This document shows positions 39,101 to 52,880 of a DNA stretch of 64,000 nucleotides, in pieces. The stretch covers positions 24,755,716 through 24,819,715 of the forward strand of contig NC_045144.1 of the NCBI RefSeq assembly GCF_008831285.2, in the 5' to 3' direction. Position 1 is the first letter of the stretch. Each line of letters begins with the position of its first letter. The stretch comes from Nymphaea colorata (Eukaryota; Streptophyta; Magnoliopsida; Nymphaeales; Nymphaeaceae). The notes below the pieces were generated by a model that saw only the letters and a program-made list of their open reading frames with translations, searched no databases and was not told the origin of the DNA. Made by a program: the position numbers and the translations under genes.

Positions 39101-42100
39101 TGTTGTTACATCCATATTGAATGAATTAGTGTATTGAAATCACAATTTTGTAAGAAAATGAATGAGATTCGAGTGATTCACCTTTTGCCCTGTAGTTAAC
39201 TAATGTGTTTTGTTAGTTATTACATCTATAATGACGGATTTCAATGATCGAAATCACAAGTTCGTATGGAGACAAATGGGAACAATGCATTACTTTTATC
39301 CTTGTGGTCACTACAAGGAGTTGAACTTGTAACATTTATAGTGAACGATTTAAAGGATTGAAATCACAAGTTCGTATCAATGCGTGCAAGATTTAAGTGA
39401 TTCATTTGATCATGCATAATCAATTAAACGTGCTCAACTTGTTGCCACATCCATATTGAATGATTTGGGAATTGGAATCACAAGTTGAAAGTAAATGAGA
39501 TTCATTTATTCATTTGATCTCTTATAGTTAATCTAATGTGTTTCATTTGTTATTACGTCCATAATGAATGATTTAAACGTTTAAAATCACAAGTTTATAT
39601 GGATAAAAATGGGATCTATGTATTACTTTGATCCCTTTAGTTTGTCTAGTGAGTTGAGTTTGTTGTTACATCTATAGTAACGATCTAATCAATTGAATTC
39701 ACAAGTTCATAACAATGTTAATGATTTAAGAGATTCATTTGATGATGCATTTGTAATTAAATGTGCATAACTTGTTGTTACATCCATACTGAATGATTTA
39801 GTGGATGGAAATCATAAGCTTGTATGAAAATAAATTAGATTCAAGTAATTCATTTATTATGTTATAGTTTATATAATGTATTTCACTTGTTATTACTTTT
39901 ATAATGAATGATTTAAATGATTAAAATCAGAAGTTTATATGGATATAATGAGATTTATACATTACTTTATAGTTACATCTATATTGAACGATCTAAGGGA
40001 TTGAAATAACAAGTTCGTAACAATACGAGTGGTATTTAAGTTATTCATTTGATTACGCATGCTAATTAATGTGCCTAACTTGTTGTTACATCCATATTGA
40101 ATGAATTAGTGTATTGAAATCACAATTTTGTAAGAAAATGAATGAGATTGAGTGATTCACCTTTTGCCCTGTAGTTAACTAATGTGTTTTGTTGTTATTA
40201 CATCTATAATGAGGATTTCAATGATCGAAATCACAAGTTCGTATGGAGACAAATGGAACAATGCATTACTTTTATCCTTGTGGTCACTACAAGGAGTTGA
40301 ACTTGTAACATTTATAGTGAACGATTTAAAGTATTGAAATCACAAGTTCGTTTCAATGCGAGCAAGATTTAAGTGATTCATTTGATCATGCATAATCAAT
40401 TAAACGTGCTCAACTTGTTGCCACATCGATATTGAATGATTTGGGAATTGGAATCACAAGTTGAAAGTAAATGAGATTCAGTTTATTCATTTGATCTCTT
40501 ATAGTTAATCTAATGTGTTTCATTTGTTATTACGTCCATAATGAATGATTTAAACGTTTAAAATCACAAGTTTATATGGATAAAAATGGGATCTATGTAT
40601 TACTTTGATCCCCTTTAGTTTGTCTAGTGAGATGAGTTTGTTGTTACATCTATAGTAACGATCTAATCAATTGAATTCACAAGTTCATAACAATGTTAAT
40701 GATTTAAGAGATTCATTTGATGATGCATTTGTAATTAAATGTGCATAACTTGTTGTTACATCCATACTGAATGATTTAGTGGATGGAAATCATAAGCTTG
40801 TATGAAAATAAATTAGATTCAAGTAATTCATTTATTATGTTATAGTTTATATAATGTATTTCACTTGTTATTACTTTTATAATGAATGATTTAAATGATT
40901 AAAATCAGAAGTTTATATGGATATAAATGAGATTTATACATTGCTTTATAGTTACATCTATATTGAACGATCTAAGGGATTGAAATAACAAGTTCGTACA
41001 ATACGAGTGGTATTTAAGTTATTCATTTGATTACGCATGCTAATTTAATGTGCCTAACTTGTTGTTACATCCATATTGAATGAATTAGTGTATTGAAATC
41101 ACAATTTTGTAAGAAAATGAATGAGATTCGAGTGATTCACCTTTTGCCCTGTAGTTAACTAATGTGTTTTGTTAGTTATTACATCTATAATGACGGATTT
41201 CAATGATCGAAATCACAAGTTCGTATGGAGACAAATGGGAACAATGCATTACTTTTATCCCTTGTGGTCACTACAAGGAGTTGAACTTGTAACATTTATA
41301 GTGAACGATTTAAAGTATTGAAATCACAAGTTCGTATCAATGCGAGCAAGATTTAAGTGATTCATTTGATCATGCATAATCAATTAAACGTGCTCAACTT
41401 GTTGCCACATCCATATTGAATGATTTGGGAATTGGAATCACAAGTTGAAAGTAAATGAGATTCAGTTTATTCATTTGATCTCTTATAGTTAATCTAATGT
41501 GTTTCATTTGTTATTACGTCCATAATGAATGATTTAAACGTTTAAAATCACAAGTTTATATGGATAAAAATGGGATCTATGTATTACTTTGATCCCTTTA
41601 GTTTGTCTAGTGAGTTGAGTTTGTTGTTACATCTATAGTAACGATCTAATCAATTGAATTCACAAGTTCATAACAATGTTAATGATTTAAGAGATTCATT
41701 TGATGATGCATTTGTAATTAAATGTGCATAACTTGTTGTTACATCCATACTGAATGATTTAGTGGATGGAAATCATAAGCTTGTATGAAAATAAATTAGA
41801 TTCAAGTAATTCATTTATTATGTTATAGTTTATATAATGTATTTCACTTGTTATTACTTTTATAATGAATGATTTAAATGATTAAAATCAGAAGTTTATA
41901 TGGATATAATGAGATTTATACATTACTTTATAGTTACATCTATATTGAACGATCTAAGGGATTGAAATAACAAGTTCGTAACAATACGAGTGGTATTTAA
42001 GTTATTCATTTGATTACGCATGCTAATTTAATGTGCCTAACTTGTTGTTACATCCATATTGAATGAATTAGTGTATTGAAATCACAATTTTGTAAGAAAA

Positions 42101-45100
42101 TGAATGAGATTCGAGTGATTCACTTTTGCCCTGTAGTTAACCTAATGTGTTTTGTTGTTATTACATCTATAATGAGGATTTCAATGATCGAAATCACAAG
42201 TTCGTATGGAGACAAATGGACAATGCATTACTTTTATCCTTGTGTCACTACAAGGAGTTGAACTTGTAACATTTATAGTGAACGATTTAAAGTATTGAAA
42301 TCACAAGTTCGTTTCAATGCGAGCAAGATTTAAGTGATTCATTTGATCATGCATAATCAATTAAACGTGCTCAACTTGTTGCCACATCGATATTGAATGA
42401 TTTGGGAATTGGAATCACAAGTTGAAAGTAAATGAGATTCAGTTTATTCATTTGATCTCTTATAGTTAATCTAATGTGTTTCATTTGTTATTACGTCCAT
42501 AATGAATGATTTAAACGTTTAAAATCACAAGTTTATATGGATAAAAATGGGATCTATGTATTACTTTGATCCCCTTTAGTTTGTCTAGTGAGATGAGTTT
42601 GTTGTTACATCTATAGTAACGATCTAATCAATTGAATTCACAAGTTCATAACAATGTTAATGATTTAAGAGATTCATTTGATGATGCATTTGTAATTAAA
42701 TGTGCATAACTTGTTGTTACATCCATACTGAATGATTTAGTGGATGGAAATCATAAGCTTGTATGAAAATAAATTAGATTCAAGTAATTCATTTATTATG
42801 TTATAGTTTATATAATGTATTTCACTTGTTATTACTTTTATAATGAATGATTTAAATGATTAAAATCAGAAGTTTATATGGATATAAATGAGATTTATAC
42901 ATTGCTTTATAGTTACATCTATATTGAACGATCTAAGGGATTGAAATAACAAGTTCGTAACAATACGAGTGGTATTTAAGTTATTCATTTGATTACGCAT
43001 GCTAAATTAATGTGCCTAACTGTTGTTACATCCATATTGAATGAATTAGTGTATTGAAATCACAATTTTGTAAGAAAATGAATGAGATTCGAGTGATTCA
43101 CCTTTTGCCCTGTAGTTAACTAATGTGTTTTGTTAGTTATTACATCTATAATGACGGATTTCAATGATCGAAATCACAAGTTCGTATGGAGACAAATGGG
43201 AACAATGCATTACTTTTATCCTTGTGGTCACTACAAGGAGTTGAACTTGTAACATTTATAGTGAACGATTTAAAGTATTGAAATCACAAGTTCGTATCAA
43301 TGCGAGCAAGATTTAAGTGATTCATTTGATCATGCATAATCAATTAAACGTGCTCAACTTGTTGCCACATCCATATTGAATGATTTGGGAATTGGAATCA
43401 CAAGTTGAAAGTAAATGAGATTCAGTTTATTCATTTGATCTCTTATAGTTAATCTAATGTGTTTCATTTGTTATTACGTCCATAATGAATGATTTAAACG
43501 TTTAAAATCACAAGTTTATATGGATAAAAATGGGATCTATGTATTACTTTGATCCCCTTTAGTTTGTCTAGTGAGTGAGTTTGTTGTTACATCTATAGTA
43601 ACGATCTAATCAATTGAATTCACAAGTTCATAACAATGTTAATGATTTAAGAGATTCATTTGATGATGCATTTGTAATTAAATGTGCATAACTTGTTGTT
43701 ACATCCATACTGAATGATTTAGTGGATGGAAATCATAAGCTTGTATGAAAATAAATTAGATTCAAGTAATTCATTTATTATGTTATAGTTTATATAATGT
43801 ATTTCACTTGTTATTACTTTTATAATGAATGATTTAAATGATTAAAATCAGAAGTTTATATGGATATAAATGAGATTTATACATTACTTTATAGTTACAT
43901 CTATATTGAACGATCTAAGGGATTGAAATAACAAGTTCGTAACAATACGAGTGGTATTTAAGTTATTCATTTGATTACGCATGCTAATTTAATGTGCCTA
44001 ACTTGTTGTTACATCCATATTGAATGAATTAGTGTATTGAAATCACAATTTTGTAAGAAAATGAATGAGATTCGAGTGATTCACCTTTTGCCCTGTAGTT
44101 AACATAATGTGTTTTGTTAGTTATTACATCTATAATGACGGATTTCAATGATCGAAATCACAAGTTCGTATGGAGACAAATGGAACAATGCATTACTTTT
44201 ATCCTTGTGTCACTACAAGGAGTTGAACTTGTAACATTTATAGTGAACGATTTAAAGTATTGAAATCACAAGTTCGTTCAATGCGAGCAAGATTTAAGTG
44301 ATTCATTTGATCATGCATAATCAATTAAACGTGCTCAACTTGTTGCCACATCATATTGAATGATTTGGGAATTGGAATCACAAGTTGAAAGTAAATGAGA
44401 TTCAGTTTATTCATTTGATCTCTTATAGTTAATCTAATGTGTTTCATTTGTTATTACGTCCATAATGAATGATTTAAACGTTTAAAATCACAAGTTTATA
44501 TGGATAAAAATGGGATCTATGTATTACTTTGATCCCCTTTAGTTTGTCTAGTGAGTTGAGTTTGTTGTTACATCTATAGTAACGATCTAATCAATTGAAT
44601 TCACAAGTTCATAACAATGTTAATGATTTAAGAGATTCATTTGATGATGCATTTGTAATTAAATGTGCATAACTTGTTGTTACATCCATACTGAATGATT
44701 TAGTGGATGGAAATCATAAGCTTGTATGAAAATAAATTAGATTCAAGTAATTCATTTATTATGTTATAGTTTATATAATGTATTTCACTTGTTATTACTT
44801 TTATAATGAATGATTTAAATGATTAAAATCAGAAGTTTATATGGATATAAATGAGATTTATACATTGCTTTATAGTTACATCTATATTGAACGATCTAAG
44901 GGATTGAAATAACAAGTTCGTACAATACGAGTGGTATTTAAGTTATTCATTTGATTACGCATGCTAATTAATGTGCCTAACTTGTTGTTACATCCATATT
45001 GAATGAATTAGTGTATTGAAATCACAATTTTGTAAGAAAATGAATGAGATTCGAGTGATTCACCTTTTGCCCTGTAGTTAACATAATGTGTTTTGTTAGT

Positions 45101-47030
45101 TATTACATCTATAATGACGGATTTCAATGATCGAAATCACAAGTTCGTATGGAGACAAATGGGAACAATGCATTACTTTTATCTCTTGTGGTCACTACAA
45201 GGAGTTGAACTTGTAACATTTATAGTGAACGATTTAAAGTATTGAAATCACAAGTTCGTATCAATGCGAGCAAGATTTAAGTGATTCATTTGATCATGCA
45301 TAATCAATTAAACGTGCTCAACTTGTTGCCACATCCATATTGAATGATTTGGGAATTGGAATCACAAGTTGAAAGTAAATGAGATTCAGTTTATTCATTT
45401 GATCTCTTATAGTTAATCTAATGTGTTTCATTTGTTATTACGTCCATAATGAATGATTTAAACGTTTAAAATCACAAGTTTATATGGATAAAAATGGGAT
45501 CTATGTATTACTTTGATCCCCTTTAGTTTGTCTAGTGAGTGAGTTTGTTGTTACATCTATAGTAACGATCTAATCAATTGAATTCACAAGTTCATAACAA
45601 TGTTAATGATTTAAGAGATTCATTTGATGATGCATTTGTAATTAAATGTGCATAACTTGTTGTTACATCCATACTGAATGATTTAGTGGATGGAAATCAT
45701 AAGCTTGTATGAAAATAAATTAGATTCAAGTAATTCATTTATTATGTTATAGTTTATATAATGTATTTCACTTGTTATTACTTTTATAATGAATGATTTA
45801 AATGATTAAAATCAGAAGTTTATATGGATATAATGAGATTTATACATTGCTTTATAGTTACATCTATATTGAACGATCTAAGGGATTGAAATAACAAGTT
45901 CGTGACAATACGAGTGGTATTTAAGTTATTCATTTGATTACGCATGCTAAATTAATGTGCCTAACTGTTGTTACATCCATATTGAATGAATTAGTGTATT
46001 GAAATCACAATTTTGTAAGAAAATGAATGAGATTCGAGTGATTCACCTTTTGCCCTGTAGTTAACATAATGTGTTTTGTTGTTATTACATCTATAATGAC
46101 GGATTTCAATGATCGAAATCACAAGTTCGTATGGAGACAAATGGAACAATGCATTACTTTTATCCTTGTGGTCACTACAAGGAGTTGAACTTGTAACATT
46201 TATCGTGAACGATTTAAAGTATTGAAATCACAAGTTCGTTTCAATGCGAGCAAGATTTAAGTGATTCATTTGATCATGCATAATCAATTAAACGTGCTCA
46301 ACTTGTTGCCACATCGATATTGAATGATTTGGGAATTGGAATCACAAGTTGAAAGTAAATGAGATTCAGTTTATTCATTTGATCTCTTATAGTTAATCTA
46401 ATGTGTTTCATTTGTTATTACGTCCATAATGAATGATTTAAACGTTTAAAATCACAAGTTTATATGGATAAAAATGGGATCTATGTATTACTTTGATCCC
46501 CTTTAGTTTGTCTAGTGAGATGAGTTTGTTGTTACATCTATAGTAACGATCTAATCAATTGAATTCACAAGTTCATAACAATGTTAATGATTTAAGAGAT
46601 TCATTTGATGATGCATTTGTAATTAAATGTGCATAACTTGTTGTTACATCCATACTGAATGATTTAGTGGATGGAAATCATAAGCTTGTATGAAAATAAA
46701 TTAGATTCAAGTAATTCATTTATTATGTTATAGTTTATATAATGTATTTCACTTGTTATTACTTTTATAATGAATGATTTAAATGATTAAAATCAGAAGT
46801 TTATATGGATATAAATGAGATTTATACATTGCTTTATAGTTACATCTATATTGAACGATCTAAGGGATTGAAATAACAAGTTCGTGACAATACGAGTGGT
46901 ATTTAAGTTATTCATTTGATTACGCATGCTAAATTCAATGTGCCTAACTGTTGTTACATCCATATTGAATGAATTAGTGTATTGAAATCACAATTTTGTA
47001 AGAAAATGAATGAGATTCGAGTGATTCACC

Positions 47031-49002
47031 TTTTGCCCTGTAGTTAACATAATGTGTTTTGTTAGTTATTACATCTATAATGACGGATTTCAATGATCGA
47101 AATCACAAGTTCGTATGGAGACAAATGGGAACAATGCATTACTTTTATCTCTTGTGGTCACTACAAGGAGTTGAACTTGTAACATTTATCGTGAACGATT
47201 TAAAGTGTTGAAATCACAAGTTCGTTTCAATGCGAACAAGATTTAAGTGATTCATTTGATCATGCATAATCAATTAAACGTGCTCAACTTGTTGCCACAT
47301 CGATATTGAATGATTTGGGAATTGGAATCACAAGTTGAAAGTAAATGAGATTCAGTTTATTCATTTGATCTCTTATAGTTAATCTAATGTGTTTCATTTG
47401 TTATTACGTCCATAATGAATGATTTAAACGTTTAAAATCACAAGTTTATATGGATAAAAATGGGATCTATGTATTACTTTGATCCCCTTTAGTTTGTCTA
47501 GTGAGATGAGTTTGTTGTTACATCTATAGTAACGATCTAATCAATTGAATTCACAAGTTCATAACAATGTTAATGATTTAAGAGATTCATTTGATGATGC
47601 ATTTGTAATTAAATGTGCATAACTTGTTGTTACATCCATACTGAATGATTTAGTGGATGGAAATCATAAGCTTGTATGAAAATAAATTAGATTCAAGTAA
47701 TTCATTTATTATGTTATAGTTTATATAATGTATTTCACTTGTTATTACTTTTATAATGAATGATTTAAATGATTAAAATCAGAAGTTTATATGGATATAA
47801 ATGAGATTTATACATTGCTTTATAGTTACATCTATATTGAACGATCTAAGGGATTGAAATAACAAGTTCGTGACAATACGAGTGGTATTTAAGTTATTCA
47901 TTTGATTACGCATGCTAAATTCAATGTGCCTAACATGTTGTTACATCCATATTGAATGAATTAGTGTATTGAAATCACAATTTTGTAAGAAAATGAATGA
48001 GATTCGAGTGATTCACCTTTTGCCCTGTAGTTAACATAATGTGTTTTGTTAGTTATTACATCTATAATGACGGATTTCAATGATCGAAATCACAAGTTCG
48101 TATGGAGACAAATGGAACAATGCATTACTTTTATCTCTTGTGGTCACTACAAGGAGTTGAACTTGTAACATTTATCGTGAACGATTTAAAGTGTTGAAAT
48201 CACAAGTTCGTTTCAATGCGAACAAGATTTGAGTGATTCATTTGATCATGCATAATCAATTAAACGTGCTCAACTTGTTGCCACATCGATATTGAATGAT
48301 TTGGGAATTGGAATCACAAGTTGAAAGTAAATGAGATTCAGTTTATTCATTTGATCTCTTATAGTTAATCTAATGTGTTTCATTTGTTATTACGTCCATA
48401 ATGAATGATTTAAACGTTTAAAATCACAAGTTTATATGGATAAAAATGGGATCTATGTATTACTTTGATCCCCTTTAGTTTGTCTAGTGAGATGAGTTTG
48501 TTGTTACATCTATAGTAACGATCTAATCAATTGAATTCACAAGTTCATAACAATGTTAATGATTTAAGAGATTCATTTGATGATGCATTTGTAATTAAAT
48601 GTGCATAACTTGTTGTTACATCCATACTGAATGATTTAGTGGATGGAAATCATAAGCTTGTATGAAAATAAATTAGATTCAAGTAATTCATTTATTATGT
48701 TATAGTTTATATAATGTATTTCACTTGTTATTACTTTTATAATGAATGATTTAAATGATTAAAATCAGAAGTTTATATGGATATAAATGAGATTTATACA
48801 TTGCTTTATAGTTACATCTATATTGAACGATCTAAGGGATTGAAATAACAAGTTCGTGACAATACGAGTGGTATTTAAGTTATTCATTTGATTACGCATG
48901 CTAAATTTAATGTGCCTAACTTGTTGTTACATCCATATTGAATGAATTAGTGTATTGAAATCACAATTTTGTAAGAAAATGAATGAGATTCGAGTGATTC
49001 AC
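47031..49002 (+). repeat. Second pair of A-to-B recombinant HORs
   Basis: Units 47031-48017 and 48018-49002 begin as type A (GACGGATTTC, TCTCTTGTGG) and continue as type B after GGAGTTGAACTTGT (AACATTTATCGTG, AAAGTGTTG, GTTTCAATGCGAAC). They carry the same switch point and the same private AAGTGTTG and CGAACAAG as the copies at 6705-8563, about 40 kb away. Confidence 0.75.
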
Positions 49003-50784
49003 CTTTTGCCCTGTAGTTAACTAATGTGTTTTGTTAGTTATTACATCTATAATGACGGATTTCAATGATCGAAATCACAAGTTCGTATGGAGACAAATGG
49101 GAACAATGCATTACTTTTATCTCTTGTGGTCACTACAAGGAGTTGAACTTGTCACATTTATAGTGAACGATTTAAAGGATTGAAATCACAAGTTCGTATC
49201 AATGCGTGCAAGATTTAAGTGATTCATTTGATCATGCATAATCAATTAAAGTGCTTAACTTGTTGTCACATCCATATTGAATGATTTGGGAATTGAAATC
49301 ACAAGTTCGTAGAAATAAATGAGATTCAATTTATTCATTTGATCTCTTATAGTTAATCTAATGCGTTTCATTTGCTATTACGTCTATAATGAATGATTTA
49401 ACGATTAAAATCACAAGTTTATATGGATAAAAATGGATCTATGCATTACTTTGATCCCTTGTAGTTTGTCTAATGAGTTGAGTTTGTTGTTACATCTATA
49501 GTAACGATCTAAACAATTGAATTGACAAGTTCGTAACAATGTTAATCATTTAAGAGATTCATTTAATGACGCATTTACAATTAAATGTGCCTACCTTTTT
49601 GTAACATCCATATTGAATGATTTAGTGGATGGAAATCATAAGCTTGTATGAAAATAAATTAGATTCAAGTAATTCATTTATTATGTTATAGTTTATATAA
49701 TGTATTTCACTTGTTACTACTTTTATAATGAATGATTTAAATGATTAAAATCAGAAGTTTATATGGATATAATTGAGATTTATACATTACTTTATAGTTA
49801 CATCTATATTGAACGATCTAAGGGATTGAAATAACAAGTTCGTAACAATACGAGTGGTATTTAAGTTATTCATTTGATTACGCATGCTTAATTTAATGTG
49901 CCTAACTTATTGTTACATCCTTATTGAATGAATTAGTGTATTGAAATCACAATTTTGTAAGAAATGAATGAGATTTGAGTGATTCATCTTTTGCCCTGTA
50001 GTTAACCTAATGTGTTTTGCCTGTTATTACATCTATAATGAAGGATTTCAATGATCGAAAGCACAAGTTTGTATGGAGACAAATGGACAATGCATTACTT
50101 TTATCCCTTGTGTTCACTACAAGGAGTTGAACTTGTAACATTTATAGTGAACGATTTAAAGTATTGAAATCACAAGTTCGTTTCAATGCGAGCAAGATTT
50201 AAGTGATTCATTTGATCATGCATAATCAATTAAACGTGCTCAACTTGTTGCCACATCCACATTGAATGTTTGGGAATGGAATCACAAGTTGAAAGTAAAT
50301 GAGATTCAATTTATTCATTTGATCTCTTATAGTTAATCTAATGTGTTTCATTTGTTATTACGTCCATAATGAATGATTTAAACGTTTAAAATCACAAGTT
50401 TATATGATAAAAATGGGATCTATGTATTACTTTGATCCCCTTTAGTTTGTCTAGTGAGATGAGTTTGTTGTTACATCTATAGTAACGATCTAATCAATTG
50501 AATTCACAAGTTCATAACAATGTTAATGATTTAAGAGATTCATTTGATGATGCATTTGTAATTAAATGTGCATAACTTGTTGTTACATCCATACTGAATG
50601 ATTTAGTGGATGGAAATCATAAGCTTGTATGAAAATAAATTAAATCAAGTAATTCATTTATTATGTTATAGTTATATAATGTATTTCACTTGTTATTACT
50701 TTTAAAGAATATTTAAATGATTGAAATCAGAAGTTTTAATGGATAAATGAGATTTATACATGTTGATAGTTACATCTATATGAA

Positions 50785-50985
50785 CGTTAAGATACTCAAG
50801 TTTTAAATCCATGAATTAAACCACTGATTTAAATGTTATTTCAATCAGATCTTAATAAAGTAACACAGGAAAACTATTATCCATTAAACTTCGACATCAT
50901 AAATATCATTTAGTCATGAAATCAATTCAAACTTATGATTTTGATAATATTCAACTATTTTCCATCCACTAATCATTTCATATGG
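50785..50985. other. Degenerate junction between opposite-orientation satellite
   Basis: Forward satellite decays after CATCTATATGAACGTTAAG. The next 200 bp is only loosely satellite-like, and clean reverse-strand satellite begins at about 50986. Fragments such as TTCCATCCACTAATCATTTC are garbled versions of the reverse of m5/m6. The preceding 100 bp also shows unusual losses, such as TTTTAAAGAATATTTAAATG where TTTTATAATGAATGATTT is expected. This is the appearance of unpolished single-read sequence at a contig end or fold-back. Confidence 0.7.
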
Positions 50986-52780
50986 ATCACCAAGTTATGC
51001 ACATTTAATTACAAATGCTCATCAATGAATCTCTTAAATCATTAACATTGTTATGAACTTGTGAATTCAATTGATTAGATCGTTACTATAGATGTAACAA
51101 CAACTCATCTCACTAGACAAACTAAAGGGGATCAAAGTAATACATAGATCCCATTTTTATATATAAACTTGTGATTTAAACGTTTAAATCATTCATTATG
51201 GACGTAATAACAAATGAACACATTAGATTAACTATAAGAGATCAAATGAATAAATGAATCTCATTTACTTTCAACTTGTGATTCCATTCCCCCATTCAAT
51301 GTGGCAACAAGTTGAGCACGTTTAATTGATTATGCATGATCAAATGAATCACTTAAATCTTGCTCGCATTGAAACGAACTTGTGATTTCAATACTTTAAA
51401 TCGTTCACTATAAATGTTACAAGTTCAACTCCTTGTAGTGAACACAAGGGATAAAAGTAATGCATTGTCCATTTGTCTCCATACAAACTTGTGCTTTCGA
51501 TCATTGAAATCCTTCATTATAGATGTAATAACAGGCAAAACACATTAGGTTAACTACAGGGCAAAAGATGAATCACTCAAATCTCATTCATTTTCTTACA
51601 AAATTGTGATTTCAATACACTAATTCATTCAATAAGGATGTAACAATAAGTTAGGCACATTAAATTAAGCATGCGTAATCAAATTAATAACTTAAATACC
51701 ACTCGTATTGTTACGAACTTGTTATTTCAATCCCTTAGATCGTTCAATATAGATGTAACTATAAAGTAATGTATAAATCTCAATTATATCCATATAAACT
51801 TCTGATTTTAATCATTTAAATCATTCATTATAAAAGTAGTAACAAGTGAAATACATTATATAAACTATAACATAATAAATGAATTACTTGAATCTAATTT
51901 ATTTTCATACAAGCTTATGATTTCCATCCACTAAATCATTCAATATGGATGTTACAAAAAGGTAGGCACATTTAATTGTAAATGCGTCATTAAATGAATC
52001 TCTTAAATGATTAACATTGTTACGAACTTGTCAATTCAATTGTTTAGATCGTTACTATAGATGTAACAACAAACTCAACTCATTAGACAAACTACAAGGG
52101 ATCAAAGTAATGCATAGATCACATTTTTATCCATGTAAACTTGTGATTTTAATCGTATAAATCATTCATTATAGACGTAATAGCAAATGAAACGCATTAG
52201 ATTAACTATAAGCGATCAAATGAATAAATTGAATCTCATTTATTTTCGTACGAACTTGTGATTTCAATTCCCAAATCATTCAATATTGATGTGACAACAA
52301 GTTAACCACGTTTAATTGATTATACGTGATCAAATGAATCACTTAAATCTTGCACGCAGTGATACGAACTTGTGATTTCAATCCTTTAAATCGTTCACTA
52401 TAAATGTGACAAGTTCAACTCCTTGTAGTGACCACAAGGGATAAAAGTAATGCATTGTTCCCATTTGTCTACATACGAACTTGTGATTTCGATCATTGAA
52501 ATCCGTCATTATAGATGTAATAACAAACAAAACACATTAGCTTAACTACAGGGCAAAAGGTGAATCAATCGAATCTCATTTATTTTCTTACAAAATTGTG
52601 ATTTCAATACACTAATTCATTCAATATGGATGTAACAACAAGTTAGGCGCATTAAATTAAGCATGCTTAATCAAATGAATAACTTAAATACCACTCGTAT
52701 TGTTACGAACTTGTTATTTCAATCCCTTAGATCGTTCAATATAGATGTAACTATCAAGCAATGTATAAATCTCATTTATA
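50986..52780 (-). repeat. Inverted satellite segment (about two HORs on the minus strand)
   Basis: Reverse complementing this stretch gives ordinary satellite: a type B HOR nearest the junction, then a type A HOR of the GTTAAGCTAATG subtype. Its phase mirrors the preceding forward copies about an axis near 50780-50785. In the B part it shares rare variants with the mirrored forward copy, notably CACAAGTTTGTATGG (forward 50063-50075) and GGGAATGGAATC (forward 50272-50283). In the A part it instead resembles the 54.5-55.5 kb copies (GTATCACTGCG, GATCACGTATAATC, AAACGTGG). It also has many private changes. Confidence 0.9.
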
Positions 52781-52880
52781 NNNNNNNNNNNNNNNNNNNN
52801 NNNNNNNNNNNNNNNNNNNNNNNNNNNNNNNNNNNNNNNNNNNNNNNNNNNNNNNNNNNNNNNNNNNNNNNNNNNNNNNN
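52781..52880. other. Assembly gap of exactly 100 N
   Basis: The gap separates the inverted segment from forward satellite, so one end of the inversion is unsequenced. The round size marks a scaffolding placeholder. Short frames that run through the N block are meaningless. Confidence 0.98.

Larger units (their letters stand above)
29978..50784 (+). repeat. Satellite array, segment 3
   Basis: This segment has about 21 HORs in the same orientation as segment 2, with landmarks near 30357, 31346, 32330, 33306, 34289, 35272, 36248 and onward to 46048, 47031, 48018, 49003 and about 49990. Unit 30357 belongs to an A subtype with GATTCGATTG and GTTAAGCTAATG, also seen at 21830, 54582, 56557 and 58531. 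Units from 32.3 to 46 kb alternate between nearly clean B copies (34289, 36248 and 38204 regions) and mixed copies with bases missing at A/B-diagnostic sites. Units 47031 and 48018 are A-to-B recombinants. Nothing coding is present. Confidence 0.97.
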
